DNA of 64,000 bases, taken from assembly GCA_938743325.2 (NCBI GenBank), contig OW568869.1, forward strand, positions 310,001-374,000. Reading direction: 5' to 3'. The stretch is from Pycnococcus provasolii. Its lineage: Eukaryota; Chlorophyta; Pseudoscourfieldiophyceae; Pseudoscourfieldiales; Pycnococcaceae. The notes beneath the pieces were generated by a model. The model worked only from the letters and a program-made list of their open reading frames with translations, was not told the origin of the DNA and made no database searches. Of this stretch, positions 45,447 to 57,248 are shown one piece after another (positions within the stretch are counted from its first letter, which is position 1; each line of letters begins with the position of its first letter). A program made the translations under genes and the position numbers.

Positions 45447-46763
45447 ATGGGCTTGCTCCCTTATGTCGTACAGCGAAACCACCAGGGTGTCAACTCCGAA
45501 TCGCAGAACATGAACATCACCGGGAAAAGCACGTCGCCGACGAAAAGCTTACCACCAACCATGAACGTGAACCAAGGAAAAGGAAACCAACCCGTGTTCG
45601 GAACACTCACGTTCGAATCGCTGCTCAGCTCAAGCGCCGTGTCTGACATCGTAGGCAAGACGTCACTCGCCTCGTCGAGATCAAACTTGAGGTCCAGGGA
45701 ACAACAGGCACAACGGACGCACAAAATCAAGGCTGTGACACAAAAGCACGCCAAGAAGGATGCCAGCTCACTTCCGGCTGCAGAAGTCGTGGGTGCAAAA
45801 ACCTTTGTCGTGCGTGGATCGACGCCGAAGAAAGGCAACACAGCGACGACAAGAGCAGAAGGCGAGCACAAGATGTTGGCTCAGACGACAACTGCCACGA
45901 ACGAGAAGCGGCAAGGGACAGGCCAACCGTCGTCGCTGTCTGACCGCCTCGCCGTGCGCGGCGCCTCATCTTCTCACCGCGCTCGTGCCGCAACACCACT
46001 CGTAACGAGGCCACCTCGCGCGCCACCCGCCTCTGCCGCCGCGGCCTCGACGGTGATTGTGGCGTCGATGCCGACACCCGCACCCTTGCCACCACCGCCG
46101 CGCTCGAGTCCCGTCTCCGTGGGGAGTGGAGACGGGGCGGCGGCAGGAAAGGTGCTGCCGTTCGCGATGCCAGCTCTGGACAACAAAGCGCCTGTCAAGC
46201 GCCTTCAAACGCCGCATGTAACGCGGCCAGTGAGTGCCGCTGCAGTTCGCAAGGTTGAGGAGCAAATTCGCCGCGAACAGTCGAGCGCGGCTTCATCGGC
46301 GAGCCGATTGCGATCGTCGGCGGCGACGCCGACGTCGCGAGTCGCGACTGCTGACGTGCCAAGGACCAAGGGAGGCAGCTACGACCTCGTCGACCGCTCC
46401 GGACTCGCGGCGGCTACGCAGGCGGCGCCCATGGTCTTGAACCTTGAGCGTCTCGAGGAGAGCACGCTCGAGGTGCTGGAGCTCGAGCTCGAGTCGTTGG
46501 CGATGGAGGAAATGGGTTCATCTCGCACGGAGGACGGCGACGACGACAAAGCTGCAAACGCGGCTGAGGGCGACGAGGAGACTGCGGAGGCGCCTACGAC
46601 ATCTGCTGCTGATGGTGGAGATGGTGTGGAAGCGGACAGCGCTCGCAGCGAGTCGACAGACGAGGTGACGGCACCGCAATCCGAAGAACCTTCTCCTTCC
46701 GAGAAGGTTCGCGCTGGCTTAGGTGGAGCTGATCTGGTTAGTTCTGCCGCTGACGTATCGTAA
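45447..46763 (+). CDS. Disordered Ala/Ser/Thr-rich protein, unknown
   Basis: A 438-residue protein from the ATG at 45447; another ATG at 45510 is equally possible and would remove a short hydrophobic start. The N-terminal third is basic (RSNLRSREQQAQRTHKIKAV). The middle is rich in Ala, Pro and Arg (TRPPRAPPASAAAAS), and the C-terminal third is strongly acidic (EDGDDDKAANAAEGDEE). A short helix VEEQIRREQSS and an LERLEESTLEVLELELESLAM segment are the only ordered-looking parts. I recognise no domain. The charge split resembles nuclear or cytoskeletal accessory proteins, but that is weak evidence. Confidence 0.6.
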   Translation: MGLLPYVVQRNHQGVNSESQNMNITGKSTSPTKSLPPTMNVNQGKGNQPVFGTLTFESLLSSSAVSDIVGKTSLASSRSNLRSREQQAQRTHKIKAVTQKHAKKDASSLPAAEVVGAKTFVVRGSTPKKGNTATTRAEGEHKMLAQTTTATNEKRQGTGQPSSLSDRLAVRGASSSHRARAATPLVTRPPRAPPASAAAASTVIVASMPTPAPLPPPPRSSPVSVGSGDGAAAGKVLPFAMPALDNKAPVKRLQTPHVTRPVSAAAVRKVEEQIRREQSSAASSASRLRSSAATPTSRVATADVPRTKGGSYDLVDRSGLAAATQAAPMVLNLERLEESTLEVLELELESLAMEEMGSSRTEDGDDDKAANAAEGDEETAEAPTTSAADGGDGVEADSARSESTDEVTAPQSEEPSPSEKVRAGLGGADLVSSAADVS

Positions 46764-46908
46764 GATTAAGACATTGTTTCATTCATTCTTTTATTTTTTG
46801 TTGTCGTTTGTTGATTATTTAGAAGGGAACGAATGCAGCATTTTCATTTTTGTTACCACCTCAAAAGTACCCACACACTCCCCAGCCTCATCATTTGCGT
46901 GATAGCAC

Positions 46909-47828
46909 CTAAGTGAATCGCCCGAGAAGGAAGGCGAGGATCGCGATGACAAGGACGTGCACGAGCGTGAATCCACCTGCGAACGCGACGCGAGCAGGCC
47001 CATCTTTATCCAACAGCTTCGTCTTCGCTTCGAGCTGCGAGACGTTACCCCTGAGTTTCGCGTTCTCCGCACGCAGCTGGCTGACCGATGCCCCTCCCCC
47101 GCCACCTGGCTCGCTCCTTTCTGAAGCACCTTCCCTCGCTTCGCTCCGTCCTGCGTCAGGCTCCTCGCGCACGGGTGACGGCGGGTTCGGCGTGACGTAG
47201 GCCACCGTTAGGCGCGTGTCCATCACCTTGGATTCCTTGCCGTCGAAGAGTTCTCGCGTGACTTCTGTATCAGCACCACAAGCCATCGCCTGCACAAGGA
47301 ACTTGTGTTTGTCGACTATATATATATATATACGTACATGTGTGTGATCATTGTGATTGTTGTCGTTGTTGTGTATGTTATTATGTTTTTTTGTTTTGTT
47401 TTGTTTGCGGAGGGGTTGTGAGGGTGAGTAAGTGTTGTTTGTTTGTAAGGAAGCAGGAAGCAGGAGGAAGGAGGAAGATCAAGAGCACAAGACGAAGAAA
47501 AAAGCGTGAAAAATGAGCAAAAGAAGAAGGGTCAAAACACCACGAGCACAAACACCACGAGCACAACCCTTTTTCACGTACGTTCCGCGGGCATTTCTGA
47601 CTGTGGTGAGAGGATAACTTGCACTTCCACCACACCTTGCGGTGGAATTTTCCCTTGGTTAGGTCTCACGCAGTACTTCTTCGGTTTCGTCGTCTTCACT
47701 TTGAACGCCGCATATTCCGAGGATGACAAATTGCGTAAACTCAATATGGTTGTCGCTTGCTTCTTGAGTTCAAACTTGAAAGAAAGACTTTTGGGACTCA
47801 CGGACACTATAGTATCGCTGGAGGACAT
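46909..47828 (-). CDS. VAP: VAP (VAMP-associated) family protein
   Basis: Tail-anchored ER protein that recruits FFAT-motif partners at membrane contact sites. Exons, in transcript order, are 47582-47828 and 46909-47315, with a 266-bp intron (GTACGT..AG) in phase 1. The spliced protein has 217 residues. The MSP domain (1-125) has SPKSLSFKFELKKQATTILS and the FFAT-binding FKVKTTKPKKYCVRPNQG. Joining gives MPAELDKHKFLVQAMACG, matching the family KDKFLVQ strand. A Gly/Glu linker, a short coiled coil (LRAENAKLRGNVSQLEAKT) and a C-terminal span (GFTLVHVLVIAILAFLLGRF) complete the usual VAP layout. The 3' splice site is preceded by a (TA)n tract. Confidence 0.95.
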
Positions 47829-48299
47829 GCTGAAATGTCTTCAGGAATGGAAATGATCACGCACAACCGGAACCGAACAGCGATGCAAACCACTCACTCG
47901 TACGAACTACGAGGGAGTTGAGTTCAAGCAGGTTTCCCTCTCAGAGCAGAGAGAACACAACTGGGACAGGACAGGCCTTGCTTGGGACGTTGGGGCCGGA
48001 TCGTTTACCTTTAGGCGAGCCTCAGGGGAGGGAGCGTTTTCCGGTTTTTCCCCCCCTCTCCTCCGGGTGCCAAACCCTAACTTAGGGCTTCGGCTTTGGT
48101 GGTTTGGTTTGGGGGTTTGGTTTGGGGGTTTGGTTTGGGGGATTTCCGAATTTGGTTTCTTCTCGTACCCGGTGGGTAGGCTTCCTCCCTTTCCCTACAG
48201 GTATCACGGGTCAGACTCCTCGGGTCGCTCGGCCCCTCCTTCTCTCTCCCCCGTTCCCCTGGTTCTGTTCCCTCTCTTCATTCTCTTCGAAGGAACGCC
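47829..48299. other. Divergent promoter between VAP and Brf1
   Basis: Contains AAACCCTAAC near 48072 and a GGTTTGGTTTGGGG-type run at 48100-48145. Nothing else is recognised. Confidence 0.5.
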
Positions 48300-50765
48300 A
48301 TGGGCCGCCTCTTCTGCGTTACGTGCGAGAGTGTCGTACCCACCGAGCTCGATGAAGCGAATGGCTTCGAGTGCTGCACGCAATGTGGACGCGTCTTCCA
48401 CGAACACGTCTTCAGCACGGACCCGACGTTCTCGAAAACGCCAGGAGGACAGTCAACCGTCGACGGAAACTTCGTTCCCGAGTCTGGCGTCGTCGGAAGT
48501 GCGCTCACAAGAGGTCCGAGAGGTTCGCGCGTGTTTGGGTACCAGGTGGACAGCCACGAAAAAACTGTGGGAAAGGGAAGGCACGAAATCAGCCAAATTG
48601 CAGAGAGGTTAGGCATGAGACCGAGAGAGGAACTCGTCGGCGCAGCGCACAGGCTGTACAAGCTTGCCGTGCAGCGCAACTTCACCAGAGGAAGAAGGAC
48701 GAACCAGGTGGCGGGCAGCTGCCTGTACATCGTCTGCAGGCAGGAGGACAAGCCGTACATGCTCATCGACTTCTCCGACGCCCTGCAGACGAACGTCTAC
48801 CTGCTCGGCTCCGTGTTCCTGCAGCTGTGCAAGCTGCTGCGACTGGAAAGCCACCCAGTCATACGCAGGCCCGTTGACCCGAGCCTGTACATCCACCGCT
48901 TCGCGGACAAGCTCGGACTTCCCACGAAGCGAGCGCACCACCTCGTCGTCAACACCGCGCTTCGCCTCGTCGCATCCATGAAGCGCGACTGGATGCAGAC
49001 GGGACGGCGGCCGAGCGGCGTGTGCGGCGCGGCAATTTTCGTCGCCGCGCAGATGCACGGGAACATCAACGTGACCAAGAAGGACGTCGTCAGCATCGTT
49101 CACGTCGGCGAGGGAACGCTCAACCGGCGCCTCACGGAATTCGAGCTGACACCGTCGTGGGACATGACGATGGACGAGTTCGAGACGCGGGCACTGGAGT
49201 ACGAGGAGGAGCAGCGCAAGCTTCTTCTCGAGGAGCCGCAGGCCCCGTCGACGTCCGGCGGGTCGTCGTCAGCGGCAGCAGCGATGGCGACGGCGGCGGG
49301 TGCTGGTGCACCCATGCCAAGGTTGACTCTCGGTGCGCCGCCGCCAATGTCGTCGTCCGCGGCAGCTCAGGAGGCGGCTCATGCGCAGGCACAGGCGCTC
49401 GCGCTTGAGGTGGGGTCGGCGGAACCTAACGCGCAAGGTGCAATCGTGCCGTACGGCGGCGGCGGCGGCGACGTCGATGTCGCAGGTGCTGGCGACGGTG
49501 TGCAGGTTCTGCAGTGCATTCACGCAAACACGCCAGGCGCCGTTCCGTTCAAGCATGGAATGTGCAAGCAGTGCTTCGAGGAGTTTCTGGTGGTGAGCGG
49601 CGGAGTCTCGGGCACCGGTCTCGACCCGCCGGCAATGAAGCCGGAGCTGTACCAGTCGAAGAAGCGAAGGCGGCCGTTCAAGACGAATCCTGACGTGCTT
49701 CCACCTCCACCTCCACCGCCGCCAATTGCAACGGAAACGGGCACCAAGGCGCTGGCACTGTGTGCTCCAACCGCCGTCGCCGCCGCCGCCGCAGCAGCAG
49801 CAGCAGCAGCCGCCGCCGCCGCAAGTGGTCAGGCGACGACCGCCCACGGCGCAGCCATTGCTTTCCCTCCACCCCCGCCTCCCCTTCCTGCTGCACGATC
49901 GTCGGATCGAGCGCGTCCGAATCGGCGCGACAACGTCGAACGCGAGATGGACGAGGTGCTGCGAAGCGTGGAGATGCGCGACGCGCTCACGGAGCCATCG
50001 CCCTCGTCACAAACCGTCCGAGAGGCGGCACAGACTGCCGTTCCAGTCGTGGAACCGACGGTCGCACCACCCACCCAGACGCCGGCGACGCAGCCTGCTT
50101 CGCACACGATTGCCACCCAGCCTACGCAGCCAGTTGATGCCACGATACAGCCAACCGACGAAGCGGAGGTGGACACGCTCAGCGATCTGGACGACGAGGA
50201 CATTGCGCAGTACATTAACACAAAGGAGGAGGCGGTCGTCAAGACTGAGATCTGGACAAAGCTGAATGCGGACTGGGCAGCGGCTCAGGAGGAGAAAAAG
50301 AAGGCTGCGGAACTTGCTGGTGACAGCGGCGCAAGGTCAGCTTCGCGGAAGAGAAAGAAGCCATCTGAGATGGAAGGAATCGCGCCACTTCCTCGTCCAG
50401 GGCGACCGGCCGCGACCGCGGCGGAAGCTGCACGATCGATGGCTGCGCAGAGAAAGCTTAGCAGCAAGATCAACTACGCCGCGCTGGACTCGCTGTTCAT
50501 CGCAAAGGGCGCCGGCGGAGGTGCGAGCACGAGCAAGGTGCGAGGTGGCGGGATCCCGCCACCGCCCGGGGAGTCACTGCCCCCGCCACCTCCGCCGCTC
50601 ATGTCCAACGACGAGGCGTTTGCTCCACACTTCAACGCGGCGGCTATCAACGCGCGCCGTCCGGTGGAACCTGCCGGTGGTCGCGGACGTGGTCGAGGTG
50701 GTGTGGTCGGACGCGCAACGACCGGCCCGATGGGATTCGTGACGAATCGCAGCACATTCCAATAG
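48300..50765 (+). CDS. BRF1: TFIIIB subunit Brf1
   Basis: TFIIB-related factor of RNA polymerase III, needed at 5S and tRNA genes. It has 821 residues. The N-terminal zinc ribbon uses C6, C9, C26 and C29. Two cyclin folds span about 90-285 (REELVGAAHRLYKLAVQRNF, NQVAGSCLYIVCRQEDKPYMLIDFSD, DPSLYIHRFADKLGLP, RPSGVCGAAIFVAAQMHG). The C-terminal Brf1 homology segment near 623-670 has DLDDEDIAQYINTKEEAVVK and TEIWTKLNADW. In between lie Ala and Pro runs, and the C terminus is a Pro-rich and RGRGRGG tail. No intron is seen. A 5S rRNA gene, a target of this factor, is about 12 kb downstream. Confidence 0.95.
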   Translation: MGRLFCVTCESVVPTELDEANGFECCTQCGRVFHEHVFSTDPTFSKTPGGQSTVDGNFVPESGVVGSALTRGPRGSRVFGYQVDSHEKTVGKGRHEISQIAERLGMRPREELVGAAHRLYKLAVQRNFTRGRRTNQVAGSCLYIVCRQEDKPYMLIDFSDALQTNVYLLGSVFLQLCKLLRLESHPVIRRPVDPSLYIHRFADKLGLPTKRAHHLVVNTALRLVASMKRDWMQTGRRPSGVCGAAIFVAAQMHGNINVTKKDVVSIVHVGEGTLNRRLTEFELTPSWDMTMDEFETRALEYEEEQRKLLLEEPQAPSTSGGSSSAAAAMATAAGAGAPMPRLTLGAPPPMSSSAAAQEAAHAQAQALALEVGSAEPNAQGAIVPYGGGGGDVDVAGAGDGVQVLQCIHANTPGAVPFKHGMCKQCFEEFLVVSGGVSGTGLDPPAMKPELYQSKKRRRPFKTNPDVLPPPPPPPPIATETGTKALALCAPTAVAAAAAAAAAAAAAAASGQATTAHGAAIAFPPPPPPLPAARSSDRARPNRRDNVEREMDEVLRSVEMRDALTEPSPSSQTVREAAQTAVPVVEPTVAPPTQTPATQPASHTIATQPTQPVDATIQPTDEAEVDTLSDLDDEDIAQYINTKEEAVVKTEIWTKLNADWAAAQEEKKKAAELAGDSGARSASRKRKKPSEMEGIAPLPRPGRPAATAAEAARSMAAQRKLSSKINYAALDSLFIAKGAGGGASTSKVRGGGIPPPPGESLPPPPPPLMSNDEAFAPHFNAAAINARRPVEPAGGRGRGRGGVVGRATTGPMGFVTNRSTFQ

Positions 50766-52338
50766 CGGTCCATCAACGCCCTCAATGCTGTTGCGTGCGA
50801 GTAAGAATACAACCATTACTGTTTTTTTTTCTTTTTAGAATCGTGCTTGAGTTACAAGAATTAAAATTGTTGTCAAAAAGGGTTGAATTCTTGGTCAGAA
50901 GAGCGCGTTTGGAACGACAAAGAAACAGAAAAGGTCGTTAGGAGGCACAAAAAAGGTGGTCAAAAAGGGTGGGAACGGTAGAGCGGCGGGACAGGAACGA
51001 CAAAGCAATGGCTGGGGCGAAGCCCTAGCCAGGAGGTGCCGGTAGGCACCAGGGTTACGAAGAAACCCTAACGTTTCGATTTTTGGGGGTTTCGATTTTT
51101 GGGGTTCTTTCTATGGCACACCTGTTTTGTTCCTGTTGACCTTGCGTGCTTGCGTTTTTTTTGTGTGTGGATTATGGATCAAAAATCCGTCTGAAAAAGC
51201 GCCAATTGCCAGCTTGGGCAGCCATTTTTGTGCCGTATCTTTCGATCTCCCTAGGCGTGTTTAGTTCACGCGGCGAACCTGCGTCCTAATCAGGAAATTC
51301 TTGAACAAGCCTGACCAAGGTGTCGGCACTGTTACGCCTGTTGCGTGCTGTCGGCACGTGCTTCAATCTGCTCGAATTGCCCAATGCAAGCATGTTTTGG
51401 CGCCGACCCTTCAAGGACTTTACAGACCTTTTCTCTATCCATGGCCGCCATCTTCCCAATCCGAAGAAAAACACGAAAAAAGGAACCTGAAAAATGGAGT
51501 CAAAAATGATGTCGAAATGAGTCCAAAATCAAGTCTAGATTCCCTCGATATTCCCTCCAAGGTCCAACCTTCACGTAGGACACGTGACTAGGCACACTCA
51601 CCCTTACAAAATCCCGCCTTGACGAGAGATTCGATGGATCTCTCGAGTGCGTTGGGATGGCGGCGAATCAATGCCTGGAGGGGGGCCCAAACTCGAACGA
51701 AACGCCGCCACATGCCCGCTCAAAACGCCCTAGAACCACTAGAAAAGGTCGGACGCGAGGACGCGGCTGCAGCCTAGCAGCTTGCGCCAAAACACGGAAA
51801 AACGCCACCAAAAGCGCACCAAAAAAAAAAGGAAGAAGCGGATAACGCTGGACCCAAGACGATGGACCTGGACCCACGGCAATTTCCAAATCCGTGGTCA
51901 GAATCTGCAGGATGAGAATAAGATCGAATAAGTTCGATTCCACGTATTGGTACAAATCAAACACCCCCCCGGCTGCCCGGGGGAGCACGCGGCAAAAAAA
52001 AGAACAAACACGGGGCATGTTTTTTCAAGGAAAACGGCGAAACCAGGGTGGAGGTTTGGAGGGGGAGAGGAAGCGGGGGAAGGGGCACCAAGTTTTGGTC
52101 TGGTCCGGTCCGGTCCGGTGGGATACCCGAGGAGGCGTCCACCTGGGGGGCGGCTCCCCCTCCCCTCAGGGCCCTCCCTCTATCTCGTGACCGCCTCCTC
52201 GGCGCCTCCTCAGCACACGCTTTCGCTCATACTGAATAATTGGGAATAATACGCGCCTCTCCGTTTTTTTATTTCGTGTGCTCTGTGTTCCTTCTGTGTG
52301 CTCTGTGTCCTGTGTGTGTCGTGTGTATTGTATCTTGT
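50766..52338. other. Long intergenic region, no gene recognised
   Basis: About 1.57 kb with an AAACCCTAAC motif at 51064-51073, a duplicated TTTCGATTTTTGGGG (51076-51106), a GGTCC run (52099-52118) and a GTGCTCTGTGT repeat just upstream of the AP2 gene. Base composition is lower in GC than neighbouring genes. The ORFs here have no family content. I looked for tRNA-type T-loops and found none convincing. Confidence 0.6.
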
Positions 52339-54549
52339 ATGTCGATGTCAGGCAGCGCAGCAGTACCTTTTGGACATCCCTCTGGGGCATCGGGGACCAA
52401 GCCTGTTGGTCAGCCAAGCCACCAGCAGCTCCACGCGGCGCTCCTCCAGCAGCAGCAGCAGCACCAGCTCAACCACCAGCAGCAACTCAACCAGCAGCAA
52501 CAAATCCTTCAACAACTTCAGCAGCAACAACAACAGATTGGCTCACACCAAGCAGCAGCAGCACCACCAGCGATTCACACGTTTGGTCAGCACGCACCTG
52601 GTGGTGGTGGTGGTGGATTCAACCACGTCCAACAACAGCAAAATACGCTCGCTGCAGCCATCTCGCAGCAGACACAGGCAACAGGAGGATCCACCATGAC
52701 CGTACCCACACAACCGCTCGTCGGATCCGCGCCGTCCGTTGGCGCGTTCGCGACGACGCTTCCCGTCGGAATCAAACCGTCCCTGCCGATGTCTACGCTG
52801 TCCGCGGCGTTTCCCAAGCAGCAGATGGTTGCAGCGCCGAGCTCGCTGCCCGAAACCACCTTCCCATCGTCGGTCCTAGGAACGACGCCGACAACGACAA
52901 CAACAACAACAACGTCGAGCAGCATCGCGCTTGCACCGCAAACACCCGCACTTGACACGGCGGAGAACGCCATGGCAGCCAACAACTTCACGATCGGAAT
53001 GTCGCTAGGAACATCCTTGGCGCCGCAGCCACCGCCGCACACGGCACTCAGGACATCCGTGGGAGGCTCGTCAGCCTTCACAGCACCGGGCACGAACGCC
53101 GCAACCACCACCACCACCACCACCACACAGCACATCCCGGTGGTGTCTCCACAGGCACCCCAAACTTCGGCATTCGTACTCCCCACTGGAACCACACCAC
53201 CCATGGCGTTCGGCTCCGCGCCCGCGGCATCGGCGTTCCGGCTTCCAGCCAACTGGCCTATGCCCGTCGGTGGCCTCGCGTCGTCGCCGCAGGCGAACGC
53301 GGCACTCGCCGCCGCCGCCGCAGCAGCCTCGGCAGCCGCGGCAGCACAGCTTGGCTCGCGCCTTGCCGCCGCAACCGCGGCTGGCGGCTCAGCCGCGCCG
53401 GGTAACCCGTTTGCCACCGCACTCGGAGCTGCCGCGGCGCACGCCGCCAGCGCGGGATTCACGCCTACGGGCATGAGCCCGTCCGCAATGTCCGCGATCG
53501 CCATGTCGCCGCCAAATTTCAGCAACCTCCCGGGCGCTCCAACGTTCAACGCGCTTGCTGGAACATCCGCGCCGGCACCTGCACCTCTACCAGTTCCCGC
53601 ACCTGCAAAGCAGAGTCCTCGCCCGCCATCCGCCGGGTCGGCGGGAACAAGTCCATCCATGCATCACGCGCACCCGGCACTTGGTGTTTCGCCGAGCTCG
53701 GGAGGCATCACCAAGGCATCTACGATGTCGTGCAGATATCGAGGCGTGCGGCAGAGGCCGTGGGGTAAGTACGCGGCGGAGATCCGAGATCCGAGCCGTG
53801 GAAGCCGCCTGTGGCTCGGAACGTTCGATAGCCCGGAGGAGGCTGCGAGAGCGTATGACGCGGCGGCACGGCAGATTCGTGGGAACAACGCGGTGACGAA
53901 CTTCCCCCCGCCACCACCCGGGGCGAACGTGCCGCCTCTTCCGTTCGACATTGGCGCCGTGCTTGCTCAGGCTGGCTTCAAAAACGGCGGCGGCGGCGGC
54001 GGCTCCGCGGCGGCAGCGGCGGCTGCAGCGACGGTGGCGGCGCATGCTCCAGCCGCGGTAAGCAGCGGCAGCGACGAGGAGGGTGGCGCAACGAGCACGG
54101 CACAGGGAGGCAGGCTGCCTCCCCCTCCTCCACCACCAGCGCCTACTGGTGCACCGCCACCCCCTCCTCCGCCGCTTGCGGGTCGTTCTGTACCTCCCCC
54201 GCCTCCACCTCCACCGCGCGCATCGGCAGCCGGCGGGGGCGACGGTGACATGTTTGACATGGACATGGACGACGACGAGAGCGGCGGTGGGGACCGCAGC
54301 GGCGCCGCAATGCGCGAGGATGGCGAGGATGCGAGCTTGGCGCACGACGCCGCCTTACTACTGCTGCTATCAAATAACGGGCCAGGCGGCGCAACGGCGA
54401 GCACGGCACCGACGGTGGGTGCTGGTTCAGCAGGTGTTAGCGGCGGCGGCGTAGGTGCTCCACCCTGGGATGGTGGCGTGCCTCGCCGTCCTCGCAGTTC
54501 GCTCGTCGCGGCACAGCAGCAGCCACAGGCTGCTGCCGGCTCCGCGTGA
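52339..54549 (+). CDS. AP2/ERF-domain transcription factor
   Basis: A 736-residue protein with one AP2 domain at about 463-525: [40 protein letters not shown] and [18 protein letters not shown]. This is the plant ERF-type single domain with the conserved Arg/Trp residues that contact the GCC box. The N-terminal 460 residues are Gln, Ala, Thr and Ser runs typical of activation regions. The C-terminal part has Pro runs, an acidic segment and [12 protein letters not shown]. The start is the ATG at 52339, after a GT-rich leader. The AP2 core is the strongest evidence for a green-lineage genome here. Target genes are unknown. Confidence 0.9.
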   Translation: MSMSGSAAVPFGHPSGASGTKPVGQPSHQQLHAALLQQQQQHQLNHQQQLNQQQQILQQLQQQQQQIGSHQAAAAPPAIHTFGQHAPGGGGGGFNHVQQQQNTLAAAISQQTQATGGSTMTVPTQPLVGSAPSVGAFATTLPVGIKPSLPMSTLSAAFPKQQMVAAPSSLPETTFPSSVLGTTPTTTTTTTTSSSIALAPQTPALDTAENAMAANNFTIGMSLGTSLAPQPPPHTALRTSVGGSSAFTAPGTNAATTTTTTTTQHIPVVSPQAPQTSAFVLPTGTTPPMAFGSAPAASAFRLPANWPMPVGGLASSPQANAALAAAAAAASAAAAAQLGSRLAAATAAGGSAAPGNPFATALGAAAAHAASAGFTPTGMSPSAMSAIAMSPPNFSNLPGAPTFNALAGTSAPAPAPLPVPAPAKQSPRPPSAGSAGTSPSMHHAHPALGVSPSSGGITKASTMSCRYRGVRQRPWGKYAAEIRDPSRGSRLWLGTFDSPEEAARAYDAAARQIRGNNAVTNFPPPPPGANVPPLPFDIGAVLAQAGFKNGGGGGGSAAAAAAAATVAAHAPAAVSSGSDEEGGATSTAQGGRLPPPPPPPAPTGAPPPPPPPLAGRSVPPPPPPPPRASAAGGGDGDMFDMDMDDDESGGGDRSGAAMREDGEDASLAHDAALLLLLSNNGPGGATASTAPTVGAGSAGVSGGGVGAPPWDGGVPRRPRSSLVAAQQQPQAAAGSA

Positions 54550-55204
54550 TGCGGGTGGGATGAAGTGGGAGAAGAAGAAGAAGAAGAAAAAACCAGTGGA
54601 AACGTAACAGAGAGAAGTCAAGCGAGAGCAAGAGCAAGTGGGTGTTGATATAAGAGCCATAGTAGATATAAGTTACGAAAGATGACGATCGATTTTTGTT
54701 TATATTTATATACAGTAAGTATGCTTGGACATAAATGTATGCACGTATGTATGTCCGTACGTTTTGCGTATAAGCACAGTATAAGGTTATGAAAGATATC
54801 ACACGACACAGACCACACAGACAGACAGATACATATGTAGGCACGATTTGGTTTGGTAGGGTACGAAAGACGCCTCTTTCATGCCAACTACCCTATGATA
54901 GAACTACAGAAATCTAAATGGGGATGGAAGCTTTAAAGACGTGTAAGGGTAGTTTGGGGGTTTGGGGGTTGGCAGTGTAGGCAGTGTGAGGATTGATCCG
55001 GTATCCCCCCCGGTATCCTGCCCCACGTTCCCTTCCCGGCTTCCCCCATTCCCGGGATCCCCGCGTCTGCCCGTGTTGCGTGTTGTTGTTTTTTTTCTCC
55101 CCTGCCCCTCCCCCCTGCCCCCTGCCCCTGTGGCCTGTGCCTGGGGCTTTGTTCATCCGCCCGATCTGCTTCATAGGTACTCTATTCCCCTTTAGCTTAC
55201 ATCC
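54550..55204. other. Intergenic region with AT-rich 3' flank and G-rich block
   Basis: An AAG run (54571-54592) follows the AP2 stop, then AT-rich sequence, then a GTTTGGGGGTTTGGGGGTT block (54952-54970) and two GGTATCCCCCCC motifs (55000-55017) upstream of PRA1. No gene is seen. Confidence 0.6.
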
Positions 55205-55856
55205 ATGGCTGCCCTCCCCAGCGCTCCAGGCGCTGGTGCATCCCAGTCCCTCGAAGCTCTGGCGCAATCTGCTTGGGCGTCTAAAATCAAAGATGCGTCG
55301 TCAAACCTCCTCAATGAACGTAAACCTTGGACCGAACTTCTTGACAAAAATTCGTTCGCGAAGCCAGAATCCCTAACGGAAGCGTCGTCACGTGTACGCA
55401 AAAACCTCGCGTACTTCAAAGTTAACTATGGCATCGGCGTCGTCTCCATCGTAACGCTCTGCCTCGTGACCTCGCCCGTCTCGTTGGCGGTCGTGTTTGC
55501 ACTCGGTGCCATGTGGACGTACCTCTTTGTCGTCGCAGCGGGACAACCTCTCGTCGTGGGAGGACGCCAGCTTTCTGATCGGGAAAAACTTATGGGCGCA
55601 TCCGGCGTCACCGTGCTCGTCGTCTTCTTCCTGTCTTCTGTCGGCTCGCTCCTGCTCTACGCACTCGGACTCGGCGTACGTACCTTCGAACCCATCCTAA
55701 CCTACCACAACAACAAACTTGACACTCACCGTCGTTCCGTTCTACACACGTCAAAAAAAACACAAAAAAAAACAGGCTGTTGCGGTGGGTCTGCACGGCG
55801 CTCTTCGCATCCCTGACGACTTGTTCACGGATGACGCACCTGGTATTACCGCATGA
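55205..55856 (+). CDS. PRA1 (prenylated Rab acceptor) family protein
   Basis: Membrane protein of ER/Golgi/endosomes that binds prenylated Rab GTPases. Exons are 55205-55675 and 55776-55856; the 100-bp intron (GTACGT..AAACAG) is in phase 0. The spliced protein has 183 residues. The family core is present: RVRKNLAYFKVNYGIG, two paired hydrophobic hairpins (VVSIVTLCLVTSPVSLAVVF and VTVLVVFFLSSVGSLLLYAL) and, from exon 2, HGALRIPDDLFTDD, the typical PRA1 tail. Without splicing the tail would be lost, so the intron is well supported. Confidence 0.95.
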
Positions 55857-56220
55857 GTGAGCGGGGAATTTTTTTGGGTGTGTTTTGACGCGCGCGTTTT
55901 CGCGGATCCATCTATGGAGAACTCGTGGGATGTTTGGTCGCGCTCACACACGTAAATATCAATGCTCATAAAGCCTCCACCCACAATATCCCACGCCAAC
56001 CCACCACACCACACAGTCTTCACGCACGCCTGAGCTGATTCTCGCTCGGCGGCTGCGTTGTTCAATTTCTCGCTCGCTCGCTCGCTCGCTCGCTCGCTGG
56101 TGACTACTCTCGCACAGAAAAAAACCAGAAAATCATATTTTTTGTCACCCGCAAACACTTTCATTTTTCATTTTCCCTCCTCTCCCGGATATTCCTTCCC
56201 CGTCTTCTCCGCCTCGCTCG
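55857..56220. other. Intergenic region with GCTC run
   Basis: Contains about seven GCTC tetramers at 56069-56098 and A/T-rich sequence on both sides. No gene is seen. Confidence 0.6.
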
Positions 56221-57215
56221 ATGCCGCCAAGTATGTTGGTCGTAGTAGCTGTGCTGCTCGTACTCACCAGTGGCCAGCTCACCGCAGCAGCACCAGCGGC
56301 GGAAAGTCAGCCAACGCGGGCACACATCATGGTGGCCACGCCGTGCTACACGGGAACGGTACACGAGGGATACTTTCTCAGTGTCGTCGGGGCCTTGCAG
56401 CGCATCGAAAAGTCGCCAACCGCACCGCGCTTGTCCGTATCGACCGTCGCACACATCGCGGATCTGCCCAAGGCGCGCGGTGCGCTCATCTCGCAGTTCC
56501 TCAATAGCAAGCACTACACGCACGTCGCGTTCGTAGACGCCGACATTGCGTTTGACGCATCCCTGCCCGAGCGGCTCGTCAGCAGTGGCTTCGACGTCGT
56601 TGCGGCGATGTACGCGAAGAAGGCCATCGACGTGGAAAAGTTGCGCAAAGGCGTGAGCGTCTCAGCGAGCCTCGAGTATCCCGTCGAGTTTCTCTTCGAG
56701 AAGAAACCGGACGGAAAGCAGGCGTCGCGAAACGAGCAGGGCACCGCACGCACGGACAAGCGCGGCTTCATCGAGGTGCGACGTGCAGGCGCAGGCTTCT
56801 TGATGGTGAGCCGCTCCGCCATAGAACGACTCGTGAAGGCGCATCCTGAACTGCACTATCGGTACGTTGACGGCGTGCAAGTCATGTCTGCAGCCTTAAG
56901 CCTCCCAAGCTCACACGTTTCGCCCCACCACACAAAAAAACGACACTCGCTCGCAGCGACCCGACGAGCGGCGACGTGCACTACGCGCTCTTTCATAACC
57001 TGCTTCGCGAGTACACGGCGCCAGATGGCAAGCCGGACCGCACGTGGGTATCGGAAGACTACGCGTTCTGCGACCGTTGGCGCGCCATCGGCGGCGAGAT
57101 CTGGGTCGACGTCGTCAGCGACCTCAACCACACAGGCCGGTTCGTGTATCCCAGCAGCCAGTGGCTGGACCGCTTCCGCACCGCGCCAGCGCAGTCGTCG
57201 GCTGGAGAATTGTAA
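56221..57215 (+). CDS. Secreted or luminal glycosyltransferase-like protein
   Basis: Exons are 56221-56861 and 56957-57215, with a 95-bp intron (GTACGT..CGCAG) in phase 2. The spliced protein has 299 residues. An N-terminal signal anchor (MLVVVAVLLVLTSGQLTAAA) is followed by a GT-A-type fold: HIMVATPCYTGTVHEGYFLS, SQFLNSKHYTHVAFVDADIA with a DAD motif at 106-108, and after the join HYRDPTSGDVHYALFHNLL, TWVSEDYAFCDRWRAIGG and DLNHTGRFVY. These resemble small glycosyltransferases that use a DxD metal site, in the GT2/GT25-like group. Golgi lumen is likely. Donor and acceptor are unknown. Confidence 0.85.
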
Positions 57216-57248
57216 GTTACTGAGTTACTGAGAAGCCTCTTCCTTGGT

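Noticed and set aside
51930-51960. Possible tRNA T-loop (AGTTCGATTCC)
   Set aside because: The flanking bases cannot form the T-stem and no anticodon arm or acceptor stem fits.
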